64,000 nucleotides of DNA, from assembly GCF_013620795.1 (NCBI RefSeq), contig NZ_LGLW01000001.1, forward strand, positions 62,001 to 126,000, given 5' to 3'. The number at the start of each line of letters is the position of its first letter. Positions within the stretch are counted from its first letter, which is position 1. The stretch is from Pseudomonas sp. Q2-TVG4-2. Its GTDB lineage: Bacteria; Pseudomonadota; Gammaproteobacteria; Pseudomonadales; Pseudomonadaceae. The notes beneath the pieces were generated by a model. That model made no database searches. It was given only the letters and a program-made list of their open reading frames with translations, and was not told the origin of the DNA. Made by a program: the position numbers and the translations under genes. Below, piece by piece: positions 9,646-17,478 of this stretch.

Positions 9646-10689
9646 ATGTATAAGATTACTCCTCTCGCCGCAGCGCTCTTGCTCGTGGCAAGCGGCAACC
9701 TCATGGCCAACGAGCACGTGGCCGAGATAGAACAGAGCGGCACCAACAACACCGCAGAGCAGATACAAAGCGGTGTCTTGCAGCGGTCTTTCATCGTTCA
9801 GAATGGTACCGAGAACAGCGCACTCACCGACCAATCCGGCAGCAGTGGCGAGGGCAGCCAGGCGAGCATCGAGCAAATAGGCACGCTGAATTCGGCTGCG
9901 ATCTATCAGGTCCACGGCAGCCGGCCAGGGTTGGCGAGCGCGGCTGTCTACCAGACGGGGACCTCCAATAGCGCTCATATCGAACAGCAGGAAAGTCTCG
10001 GCGAGCTCTCGGCGACGGCGACTGCTAGCCAGGAAGGCTCTGGAAACCAGCTCGATGCCACACAGACTTGGGTGGGCAACGAACTCAATGTGGTTTCCGC
10101 CGGCCAAAACAATACCGTCGCGATCGATCAGTCTGGTTTCAGTACGGCGGATGTTCAGCAGTCGGGCGTTGCGAATCGTGTGCAACTGGAGCAGGTAAGC
10201 TTCGGCATCGGAGGTGGTTTCGCCGTGGTCGAGCAGGATGGCACTGCCAACCAGGCGGACATCTATCAGTCCTCTAGCCGCTACCCTGCGGGCGATGTTT
10301 TCCTTCAGCAGCTTGGCACCGCCAACATCGCGCAGATCAGAGCCGGCGATGGCTACAGCACGCTGGACTATACGCAGCGGGGCACCGGAAACGAGCTGAG
10401 TGCCCACTTCAGCGGGCAAGGCTCCAGAATAAGCGGGTACTCGGAGGGCAGCTATAACCTGGTTGATATCTCTCAGGTAGGCGATGACAACAGCCTTGAT
10501 ATCGCTCAGGGCGGCTCTTATAACCAGATCGACGCCTACCAGGGGTTCCATGCCCATGAGGCGCTCATCAGCCAGACGGGTGACAGTAACCAGGCTGTGC
10601 TAAGGCAGGAAAGCCTATCGCTTGGCGGTCATTCCGCCAGCATCGTTCAAACCGGTAACGGCAACATCGCCAGCGTCGTTCAGCAGTAG
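9646..10689 (+). CDS. curlin-repeat protein, candidate functional amyloid
   Basis: The 347-residue protein has a signal peptide (cut after about A21) followed by roughly 16 imperfect curlin-type repeats. These follow the pattern Q-x-G-x-x-N-x-A/L-x-x-x-Q, for example Q-S-G-T-N-N-T-A-E-Q and Q-T-G-D-S-N-Q-A-V-L-R-Q. In CsgA/CsgB these Gln and Asn ladders stack as an amyloid beta-solenoid. The protein is about twice the size of E. coli CsgA and the repeats are irregularly spaced. A good ribosome site (CAGGAG) precedes the ATG. No csgC/D/E/F/G gene is in the window, so the secretion pore would have to be encoded elsewhere. It may be a CsgA-, CsgB- or other adhesin-like subunit. Confidence 0.82.
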   Translation: MYKITPLAAALLLVASGNLMANEHVAEIEQSGTNNTAEQIQSGVLQRSFIVQNGTENSALTDQSGSSGEGSQASIEQIGTLNSAAIYQVHGSRPGLASAAVYQTGTSNSAHIEQQESLGELSATATASQEGSGNQLDATQTWVGNELNVVSAGQNNTVAIDQSGFSTADVQQSGVANRVQLEQVSFGIGGGFAVVEQDGTANQADIYQSSSRYPAGDVFLQQLGTANIAQIRAGDGYSTLDYTQRGTGNELSAHFSGQGSRISGYSEGSYNLVDISQVGDDNSLDIAQGGSYNQIDAYQGFHAHEALISQTGDSNQAVLRQESLSLGGHSASIVQTGNGNIASVVQQ

Positions 10690-10724
10690 TTTCCGTTCAA
10701 CGCAACGGGTGGATGTTCCAAGTC

Positions 10725-10756
10725 AGCCGGAAGCCCATCATCATGACCTTCCGGCT
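10725..10756. terminator. hairpin between convergent curlin and propeller genes
   Basis: AGCCGGAAG / CTTCCGGCT forms a perfect 9-bp stem with a 14-base loop. It lies between two genes that end towards each other. There is no T-run on either side, so it may be a Rho-assisted or mRNA-protecting hairpin rather than a classic terminator. Confidence 0.45.
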
Positions 10757-10781
10757 GTCCTGTATCGCTCGGCGCTCGCCA

Positions 10782-11408
10782 TCATCCCGGGTGGCGCACG
10801 GCTCGCAGTCTTCCGGCTCCGCCACCTCCGCAGAAAAAGCTACCAGCGCCATCATATTCAAGACCTGACACGCCGACGCCTTTTGGCATCTCCAGAACAT
10901 TCAGCACTTCGCCCGTTAGCGGGTCGATATGCCTCAACTCACTCTCGCCATCTTCCCAGACCCCATGCCAGAGCGCTCCGTCTGCCCAGGTCACGCCTGT
11001 GACGAAGCGGTTGGACTCGATGGTGCGCAGGATCGCGCCTGTTTGAGGATCCAGCTGATGGATCTTTCTATCGCGATACTGGCCAACCCAGAGCACCCCC
11101 TCCGCCCATGCAAGACCTGATGCATCGTGAGGTGCCGGAATAGAGGCGAGCACCGCGCCACTTTCGGGGTCGATTTTCTGAATGCAATCGCCGTAGATCT
11201 GGAATAGATGCTGGCCATCGAACGCCGTTCCGGCATCCGCTCGAGCGTCGATCGAGCGCAGGGTTTCGCCGCTCGTAGGATCAAGTGAGTGAAGCTTATC
11301 GCCGCTTGCGAACCAGACATGCTGACCGTCATGGCTGACGCCGTGCACGGCGTCGATGCCTATAAAGGGTCCATATTCGCGGATGATTTGTGCCGCTGAG
11401 TGCTTCAT
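10782..11408 (-). CDS. small beta-propeller-like (Vgb/YncE-type) protein
   Basis: The 208-residue protein contains four to five repeats of about 40 residues with the pattern G-x-x-W-x-x-G-x-L-W-V-G then I-x-x-L-D-P-x-T-G-x-x-L/I-R-x-I. These are the blades of a Vgb/YncE or glutamine-cyclotransferase-like propeller. It is shorter than a full seven-blade protein and has no signal peptide from ATG 11408. That start has an excellent AAGGAGG site; the frame runs further up to 11510, but into the upstream regulator gene. The C-terminus C-G-G-G-G-A-G-R-L-R-A-V-R looks like a natural family ending. It follows the regulator gene by 35 bases. Its ligand or substrate is unknown. Confidence 0.75.
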   Translation of the reverse strand: MKHSAAQIIREYGPFIGIDAVHGVSHDGQHVWFASGDKLHSLDPTSGETLRSIDARADAGTAFDGQHLFQIYGDCIQKIDPESGAVLASIPAPHDASGLAWAEGVLWVGQYRDRKIHQLDPQTGAILRTIESNRFVTGVTWADGALWHGVWEDGESELRHIDPLTGEVLNVLEMPKGVGVSGLEYDGAGSFFCGGGGAGRLRAVRHPG

Positions 11409-11443
11409 GAGTCCTTCCTCCTTATCAGGTGAGGGGATCCTAG

Positions 11444-12661
11444 TCACATCAGCACCGAAGCTGGGAGTAACAAGATCGTCGCGAAAGCGGGCATGGGCGG
11501 AGCGATCCATCGGCGGGACCTGCCGCGGCCAAACGACTGCACCTTGTCTGCCTTCGCAAGTGAATCCAACGCTCGCTGCACGGTACGCTGGCTAGACCCT
11601 AGCGCAAGGCCAAGCGCTGAGCTCGACCACGGTTCCCCATCAGCGAGGCATGCCAGCACAGCCGCATATTTCTCTTCGACGGGCCGCGCCAGCACAACCA
11701 CCTCATCCGCTCCAAGCGGGGCTAGCGCGAACCCTCGCTTCGTTGCTGTCACACCAGCCACGTTCAGCATCAAAACACGAAGGCGCCCAACCTCAACGCG
11801 CAACCGAACCCTATGCGACTCATCAGCGACTCTGGTGCGAAATGTCTGTGCGATAAGTGTGGCTCTCGGCACATCTGCCGGCCAGGCTTCGCCCAACAGA
11901 CGAGCAAGCTCGAACAGCACCGGACGTTTAACGAGCGAAATGACCGAATCAGCCCTACATATGACACGACGGCACGCGTCCACGACGAGCGCTCCCGACG
12001 CCAGGGTGTTTTCAACCTCATCCAATCGGACAAGGCGCTCACCGCTACGCGTGATCCGCCGCGCCGCTGGCCTGTCCAAAACAGCCGATGCGTGCCGCAG
12101 CTCCGCAGTCAGCGCAGGAATGCCCGCCCGGTTCGCCGCCCGTTCCGCCGCTGTGAACGCCCTGCGCGCGGCCCCCGCCTGTAGACGACGCAGTGCTATC
12201 CCCGCGACGACCAGCTCATAGACCGCCCTTGCCGCTGGCCTGAGATGCACGGGCTCCAGATCAACCAACCTACGCTCCGCCTCCTCAACACCCCCGATCA
12301 AAAGCAGTCGGCGAAGCTCGAGCAAACGCGCATGGGCGGAGTTGGACCAATCGCCATGTGCTTCGAGCGCCTCTCTCGCTTCGTCTAGCCTCTTCGCAGG
12401 CCAGCCCAGGTCACGAGAAGCGAGCGCAATCTCGGCTTCCGCGACAGTACATCTCGCACGAGGCACAGCTTCTTCAGGCCCGAAGGCACAGGCCGCGTCC
12501 TTCAGCAATGCCTTCGCCCGGGCGAAATCCCCGAGCTGCGCCATCGCTATGCCGCGAAGCGCGAGCGCGGACGGATCGTTGCGCAAGGCGACCCGTTTGA
12601 GCGCGCCGAGCGGATCGCCGGTCGCGAGCGCTCGCGCCGCCGATGCAATCAACGCGTCCAC
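11444..12661 (-). CDS. HTH transcriptional regulator with TPR-like N-terminal region
   Basis: The 405-residue protein is Ala-, Leu- and Arg-rich with helical hairpin repeats through about residue 200 (a TPR-like region). A middle part holds the R-L-R-V-L-M-L-N-V-A-G-V segment. The C-terminal winged-helix part (about 330-390) shows S-S-x-A-L-G-L-A-L-G-S-S-Q-R-T-V-Q-R-A-L-D-S-L. The start appears to be GTG at 12661, with only a weak ribosome site. It reads in the same direction as the propeller gene just downstream, so the two are probably one transcript. I do not recognise a named family member; regulation of the propeller gene or its own promoter is an inference. Confidence 0.7.
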   Translation of the reverse strand: MDALIASAARALATGDPLGALKRVALRNDPSALALRGIAMAQLGDFARAKALLKDAACAFGPEEAVPRARCTVAEAEIALASRDLGWPAKRLDEAREALEAHGDWSNSAHARLLELRRLLLIGGVEEAERRLVDLEPVHLRPAARAVYELVVAGIALRRLQAGAARRAFTAAERAANRAGIPALTAELRHASAVLDRPAARRITRSGERLVRLDEVENTLASGALVVDACRRVICRADSVISLVKRPVLFELARLLGEAWPADVPRATLIAQTFRTRVADESHRVRLRVEVGRLRVLMLNVAGVTATKRGFALAPLGADEVVVLARPVEEKYAAVLACLADGEPWSSSALGLALGSSQRTVQRALDSLAKADKVQSFGRGRSRRWIAPPMPAFATILLLPASVLM

Positions 12662-12981
12662 TTGGATCCCGCCACGCTAGTCGCTCCTAAGGATTGGATT
12701 CAGTCTCGCCCCATCGCGGTGCGATCAGTCCAGCTTTGCAGGCGACCTGTCACTAAGGGGTGCGGCGGGTCTCGACGAGCTTCGACGCGCGCGGGCAGGG
12801 GTCACCTGATAAACTTGTCATCTATTTTTCTGATGATCTGGCGATAGCCGCTAGACACCCATCAGCCCCTGGCTGGTACGCCCCGCCCTGCCACGGTATC
12901 GATCGATACCGCCGACAGCGTCAGCGCTCCAATCCTAGATCACCGTATACGCCTAAAGCACCAAGCACAGCCGGAAGACGC
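12662..12981. other. divergent promoter region upstream of dusA
   Basis: The 320 bases hold no gene. They include a TCATC / GATGA dyad around an AT-rich core near 12819-12837 and a perfect 16-bp palindrome at 12895-12910. A frame open from 12760 into dusA lacks a ribosome site and resembles nothing. Confidence 0.5.
12895..12910. promoter_or_regulatory. perfect 16-bp palindrome upstream of dusA, possible operator
   Basis: GGTATCGATCGATACC reads the same on both strands. It lies 72-87 bases before the dusA ATG and could be an operator or a methylation-type site. No known regulator is assigned. Confidence 0.4.
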
Positions 12982-13986
12982 ATGAAAACCTGTAATGAGC
13001 CAGCAATATCCTACCGTCCACCGTCCCGGCGCTTTTCCGTGGCGCCCATGATGGACTGGACAGATAGACATTGCCGGTATTTTCTGCGGCAGCTGTCACG
13101 GCACGCCCTGCTTTATACCGAGATGGTTACGACCGGCGCGTTGATCAATGGCGATGCCGAGCGGTTTCTGCGTCACGACGAGGTGGAGTACCCCCTTGCC
13201 CTGCAGCTCGGCGGTAGCGTGCCGGCCGATCTGGCGGCCTGCGCAAAAATGGCCGAGGCTGCTGGTTACGATGAGGTGAACCTCAACGTGGGCTGCCCCA
13301 GCGACCGTGTGCAAAACAACCTGATCGGTGCCTGCCTCATGGGGTATCCATCGCTCGTGGCCGATTGCGTAAAAGCGATGCGCGACGCCGTCGGGATCGA
13401 GGTAACGGTCAAGCACCGGATCGGCATTAACGGGCGCGACGGCTATGCCGAGCTCTGCGACTTTGTCGGCCAGGTAAGCGAAGCGGGCTGCCAAAGTTTT
13501 ACCGTGCATGCGCGTATTGCGATCCTCGAAGGGCTGTCTCCGAAGGAAAATCGTGAGGTACCCCCGTTGCGTTATGACGTCGCGGCCCGGCTCAAAGGGG
13601 ACTTTCCAGATTTGGAAATCATCCTCAACGGTGGCATCAAGACCCTCGAAGAATGCGAGGCGCACCTGCAACGTTTCGATGGCGTGATGCTCGGCCGCGA
13701 GGCCTACCACAATCCTTACCTGCTCGCGCAAGTGGATGCCAGGCTGTTCGACAGCCATGAGCCGGTCCTCAGCCGCGCCGATGCGCTGAGGCGGATGCGA
13801 CCGTACATCCAACGGCACCTGGACGGGGGCGGTTCAATGCATCACATCACTCGGCATGTGCTGGGGCTCGGCCAAGGCTTCCCCGGCGCACGGCGCTTCC
13901 GCCAATTACTTTCAGTCGATATTCATAAAACCAAAGACCCACTGACGCTGCTGGAGCAGGCGACCCGTCTGCTCGAAGGACACTGA
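12982..13986 (+). CDS. dusA: tRNA-dihydrouridine synthase A
   Basis: This FMN enzyme of 334 residues reduces uridine 20/20a in tRNA D-loops with NADPH. Typical features are V-A-P-M-M-D-W-T-D near residue 20, the active-site N-V-G-C-P-S-D-R-V-Q with Cys105, the V-K-H-R-I-G-I substrate/FMN block and N-G-G-I-K and M-L-G-R-E-A-Y phosphate-binding loops. An open frame extends upstream to 12760, but ATG 12982 with GGAAG upstream gives the family length. The next gene is tal, after 126 bases. Confidence 0.96.
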   Translation: MKTCNEPAISYRPPSRRFSVAPMMDWTDRHCRYFLRQLSRHALLYTEMVTTGALINGDAERFLRHDEVEYPLALQLGGSVPADLAACAKMAEAAGYDEVNLNVGCPSDRVQNNLIGACLMGYPSLVADCVKAMRDAVGIEVTVKHRIGINGRDGYAELCDFVGQVSEAGCQSFTVHARIAILEGLSPKENREVPPLRYDVAARLKGDFPDLEIILNGGIKTLEECEAHLQRFDGVMLGREAYHNPYLLAQVDARLFDSHEPVLSRADALRRMRPYIQRHLDGGGSMHHITRHVLGLGQGFPGARRFRQLLSVDIHKTKDPLTLLEQATRLLEGH

Positions 13987-14112
13987 TATATTCGTCAAGG
14001 AACACTCGGGATCATTTTCAATCCAAGTGCTGTCCGCCCGGACCATTCGCTCGTTGAGCGGCTCGGTGGCCTCGGGTTAAGGTCATGCCAACTCAGAGGA
14101 TAGAGCGCCCCC

Positions 14113-15033
14113 ATGACATCCAAGCTGGAACAACTCAAGCAGTTCACCACCGTCGTCGCCGACACTGGCGATCTCGATGCCATTGCCCGTCTACAGCCGG
14201 TAGACACCACTACCAACCCGTCTCTGTTGCTCAAGGCCGCTGCCCTCCCTCGCTATGCGGAGCATCTGCAGGAAGCAATGTCCCGCTGCGCCGGTGATAT
14301 CGGCCTGGGCTGCGATCTGTTTGCCGTCGCGGTCGGCCAGGAAGTACTGAAGCTGATTCCCGGGCGCATTTCCACCGAGGTCGACGCACGACTTTCCTTC
14401 GATACCGAGGCAATGGTCCAGCGCGGCGAACGCCTGATCGGCTTGTATGAGCAAGCCGGCGTATCCCGCGATCGCGTGCTGATCAAACTGGCTTCCACCT
14501 GGGAGGGCATCCGTGCCGCCGAGCGGCTGGAAAAATCCGGCATCCAGACCAACCTGACCCTGCTGTTCTGCTTTACCCAGGCGGTGGCCTGCGCCGAGGC
14601 TGGGGTATTCCTCATTTCGCCGTTCGTGGGGCGCATCTACGATTGGTACAAGAAGCACGAAGGCCGCGATTACACCGGCAGTGAAGATCCAGGCGTGCAG
14701 TCAGTCAGCCGGATCTATGACTACTACAAGGCGCACGGCTACAAGACCGTGGTGATGGGAGCAAGCTTTCGCAATACCGGACAGATCGAAGCGTTGGCAG
14801 GCTGTGACCGCCTGACCATCAGCCCCGAACTGCTGGGCCAGCTGGCCCAGGAAGACGGTCCGCTGGAGCGCAAGCTGTCACCCGGGCGCGCGTCCGAGCC
14901 GCGTATCACGCTGGATGAACGCAGCTTCCGTTGGGGGTTGAACGAAGACCCGATGGCGACAGAGAAATTGGCTGAAGGTATCCGCCAGTTCGCGCGTGAT
15001 CAGGAGAAGCTCGAGGCATTGCTAATGTCTTGA
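14113..15033 (+). CDS. tal: transaldolase B
   Basis: The 306-residue enzyme moves a dihydroxyacetone unit between sugar phosphates in the non-oxidative pentose phosphate pathway. The T-T-N-P-S-L-L motif (33-39) carries the first signature, and Lys125 in [11 protein letters not shown] is the Schiff-base lysine. G-A-S-F-R-N lies near residue 217. The length and the E-V-D-A-R-L-S-F-D block fit the TalA/TalB class. AGAGGATAGAGCGCCCCC precedes the ATG. It reads towards the leftward STAS gene across a palindromic repeat. Confidence 0.97.
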   Translation: MTSKLEQLKQFTTVVADTGDLDAIARLQPVDTTTNPSLLLKAAALPRYAEHLQEAMSRCAGDIGLGCDLFAVAVGQEVLKLIPGRISTEVDARLSFDTEAMVQRGERLIGLYEQAGVSRDRVLIKLASTWEGIRAAERLEKSGIQTNLTLLFCFTQAVACAEAGVFLISPFVGRIYDWYKKHEGRDYTGSEDPGVQSVSRIYDYYKAHGYKTVVMGASFRNTGQIEALAGCDRLTISPELLGQLAQEDGPLERKLSPGRASEPRITLDERSFRWGLNEDPMATEKLAEGIRQFARDQEKLEALLMS

Positions 15034-15053
15034 ATCTGAAGTTCGTTCAAGAG

Positions 15054-15153
15054 CTGCCGAGTGAATTTTGTAGTCGGGCGAGGCGCCGCGACGAGTCATA
15101 GCGGGGCTATGGCAGGGGAGGCAACGCAGTCCGGCGGCAAAATGCGCCGGCAG
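15054..15153. repeat. 100-bp imperfect palindromic intergenic element
   Basis: Outer arms CTGCCG..GAATTTTG (15054-15070) and CAAAAT..CGGCAG (15138-15153) are inversely repeated. The centre is CATAGC-GGG-GCTATG. It sits between the convergent tal and STAS genes and could act as a bidirectional terminator or be a dispersed repeat of this lineage. Confidence 0.55.
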
Positions 15154-15202
15154 AATTGAACAGCCAATTTCTGATTCAGGACACTTGAAGCCAAGCGCTG
15201 AT

Positions 15203-15685
15203 TCAGGAACGTTCCAACGCTGTCACGAGGTCGCGAAAGGCCTCGCGGTTGGACTCATTGAGGCTCATCAGAATACGGTGAGCTTCAAGCACCTTGTTTT
15301 TCACTACGTCTTCTGATTGATCCTGGCTGGGCAGGTCCGCCAGTTGCTCGGGTGAAGGTAGCGGCTGATCGACAATATTGAATACCTGATCAAAACCCAT
15401 CGACTGCAACAGACGGGTGATATCGGCATGCGTGGTGACCAGCGTGGGCAGCATGCCGATCTTCTGTCTAGACAGAATCGATAGCTTAGCCAGCAGCCCC
15501 AGCGTAGTGCTGTCGATGCTGCGGCTTTCGGTGAGATCGATCACGATCGCCGAGAAGTTCAGCGATGAGAAAATTTTCTCGATCGTAGCATCCAGCGCCG
15601 AGCAAAGCGTCAGCCGGATTTCGCCGACGAACTTGAGAACGAAGGTGCCGTCCTGCTCGGCAAACTGGATTTTACCAGTGCTCAT
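15203..15685 (-). CDS. STAS-domain anti-sigma-factor antagonist
   Basis: The 160-residue protein has an N-terminal STAS domain (about 5-105) with the phospho-site region D-L-T-E-S-R-S-I-D-S-T-T-L-G, where Ser59 or Thr60 would be the regulated residue. A C-terminal helical extension (110-160) is less typical. Proteins of this kind switch partners by phosphorylation. The upstream gene codes for the cognate PP2C phosphatase and overlaps it by 4 bases (ATGA), a strong sign that they work as a pair. The kinase/anti-sigma partner is not adjacent. The pair resembles PA2797/PA2798 of P. aeruginosa as I remember it. Confidence 0.88.
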   Translation of the reverse strand: MSTGKIQFAEQDGTFVLKFVGEIRLTLCSALDATIEKIFSSLNFSAIVIDLTESRSIDSTTLGLLAKLSILSRQKIGMLPTLVTTHADITRLLQSMGFDQVFNIVDQPLPSPEQLADLPSQDQSEDVVKNKVLEAHRILMSLNESNREAFRDLVTALERS

Positions 15686-16866
15686 GCAAGGTTCCTGCTC
15701 AATACCAGCAATGCGATGTCATCGGGCATATCCTCCAGATCGGCCAGGCCGAACACTCGCTGAAGTCCCTCCAGCGTACCGCCTGCCTCACAAACCAGCC
15801 CGGGCAGCCCTGCTTCCTTATCTTTGAGGGCTTCCCCCGGCAAAAGGTCCAAAATGCCATCGGAAAGTAGCGTCAGACTGAAAGAGCCAGGCAGCTCAAT
15901 CTCGTAATTATCGTAGGTCGCCTCGACGAACAGCCCAACCGGCAAGCCGCGCCCTTCCAGGTATTTTGCCGTATCGCCGGTATAAAGCACGGGCATCGGA
16001 AGGTGTCCCCCAATGCTGTAATGCAGCACGTTGCGCTCTTGGTCGATCACCCCACCGAGCATGGTGACGTGCTTGCCGAGCTTGCAGTTGATCAGCCCGC
16101 GATTGATGTGATCGAGCACCTCGGACGGCTTGAATGCGCGCAGCGCCCCACCCCGCCGAGACTCGTAGAGCAGGCGCGTGGTCATGAACTTCAGCAGCAC
16201 CGTGACGAATGCCGAAGAGGCACCATGCCCCGACACATCAGCTAGATAGAAGCCGATGCGATGTTCATCGATCCTAAAGTAATCGACGAAATCCCCTGAG
16301 AGGTAGAGAGACGGAATGATCTGATGAGCGAACTGAAAGTCATCCAAGGTGCAGGGCGTAACCGGCAGCATATTCATCTGCACCTGGCGGCCAGCATCCT
16401 GATCTTCCTGCAAAAGATGCAGACTGGCCTGCAGGTCGCGGTTGGCCGTTTCCAACTGCTCACGATAGCGGCGGTTCTCCAGGCGCAAGCGAGAGCGATC
16501 GAGCGCCCGACGCACCGAGTGCTCGAGCATGGCCAGGTCTTCGAGGGGTTTGATCAGGTAATCAGCCGCCCCCAGGCGCAGGGCTTCTACAGCATCGCTC
16601 ATCACCCCGGCGCCAGATACCACGATAACCGGAAGGTCGACCTGACGCTCGCTGATCAGCCGGATCAGCTCCAGGCCATCCATTTGCGGCATACGCAGAT
16701 CGCAGATCACCAGATCCGGACGCTCAGCGTCAAACAGCTCCATGCCCCGCGGCCCGTTAGGCGCCTGCAAGACCTTGAAACCGCTGTCATCCAGATAGGC
16801 GGCCAGGCTGGCTCGTACCACATCGTCGTCATCTATGATCAGCAGCGTCGCGCTTGGGTTGTGCAT
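15682..16866 (-). CDS. response regulator with PP2C/SpoIIE phosphatase output
   Basis: The 394-residue protein has a receiver domain (8-122) with acidic pocket D-D-D-D at 11-14 region and phospho-acceptor Asp56 (V-I-C-D-L-R-M-P). A coiled coil follows (about 130-178, R-L-R-L-E-N-R-R), then a SpoIIE-type PP2C domain with D-F-V-D-Y-F and Y-L-A-D-V-S-G-H-G metal-site motifs. It should dephosphorylate the downstream STAS protein when its receiver is phosphorylated. The longer frame up to 16932 is not used because ATG 16866 gives the receiver its usual short leader. There is no C-terminal kinase domain. Confidence 0.92.
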   Translation of the reverse strand: MHNPSATLLIIDDDDVVRASLAAYLDDSGFKVLQAPNGPRGMELFDAERPDLVICDLRMPQMDGLELIRLISERQVDLPVIVVSGAGVMSDAVEALRLGAADYLIKPLEDLAMLEHSVRRALDRSRLRLENRRYREQLETANRDLQASLHLLQEDQDAGRQVQMNMLPVTPCTLDDFQFAHQIIPSLYLSGDFVDYFRIDEHRIGFYLADVSGHGASSAFVTVLLKFMTTRLLYESRRGGALRAFKPSEVLDHINRGLINCKLGKHVTMLGGVIDQERNVLHYSIGGHLPMPVLYTGDTAKYLEGRGLPVGLFVEATYDNYEIELPGSFSLTLLSDGILDLLPGEALKDKEAGLPGLVCEAGGTLEGLQRVFGLADLEDMPDDIALLVLSRNLA

Positions 16867-17007
16867 GTTCCTACCAGGCGGTATCGCCAGGATGATTGGC
16901 GAAAGCATCGGCCCCGCGCGAACGCTGGGCAAGGGATCTTTTCAAGGCGCAGACGGTACTCCCATACGTTCTGTGTTTCAAGCCAGGCACTGCCGCCCCG
17001 TCTGTGC

Positions 17008-17037
17008 TTTACAGGCTGAATTGACGAGCGCTATAAG
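17008..17037 (+). promoter_or_regulatory. probable sigma-70 promoter of the PilZ gene
   Basis: TTTACA (17008-17013) and TATAAG (17032-17037) are separated by 18 bases and lie about 35 bases before the PilZ ATG. Both hexamers match five of six consensus bases. Confidence 0.55.
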
Positions 17038-17071
17038 AACGGGCGCAACCAAAACTCAGAGGACGAAAACA

Positions 17072-17371
17072 ATGACCCAGAGTGATCGGGACTACAGCGA
17101 AAAACGCGACTTCATCCGCATGCAGATCGAAACCGCGATCACCCTTATACAGGGCAGCCAGCGCTACGAGGCAACGTGCCTGGACTTATCGAGCACGGGC
17201 ATGCAAGTGCTCGCCGCAACCAGCCTGCAGATGGGCGACAAGGTAAGGGTGCACATTCCTTCCGAACACAGCGAGCTGAAGGGGCTGGATGCAGAAACCG
17301 AGGTGGTGCGGGTCGGCGAGCATGACGATGGCCGGCAGAGCCTTGGGCTCGCCATCGTATCGATGAGCTAG
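17072..17371 (+). CDS. PilZ-domain c-di-GMP-binding protein
   Basis: The 99-residue protein is a single PilZ domain. Both c-di-GMP motifs are intact: R-x-x-x-R at Arg12-Arg16 and D-x-S-x-x-G at Asp38-Ser40-Gly43. A free PilZ domain usually acts as an adaptor to motility or exopolysaccharide machinery. It is transcribed away from the phosphatase/STAS pair across a 205-base region with its own promoter. The neighbourhood suggests a link between that switch and c-di-GMP, but the partner is not visible. Confidence 0.9.
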   Translation: MTQSDRDYSEKRDFIRMQIETAITLIQGSQRYEATCLDLSSTGMQVLAATSLQMGDKVRVHIPSEHSELKGLDAETEVVRVGEHDDGRQSLGLAIVSMS

Positions 17372-17478
17372 ACGGTACCAGGCGGCAGCGCCTCGCCAAA
17401 TGAGCGGGGCACTGAAAGCCTGAAGCCGCGGGTCGTCGGGATGATCGGATGGCGGGGCCAAGGCTGGTTAGGTCATGG

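Noticed and set aside
9559..10557. 332-codon open frame on the minus strand
   Set aside because: It is antisense to the curlin-repeat gene; the curlin frame has a signal peptide, repeats and ribosome site.
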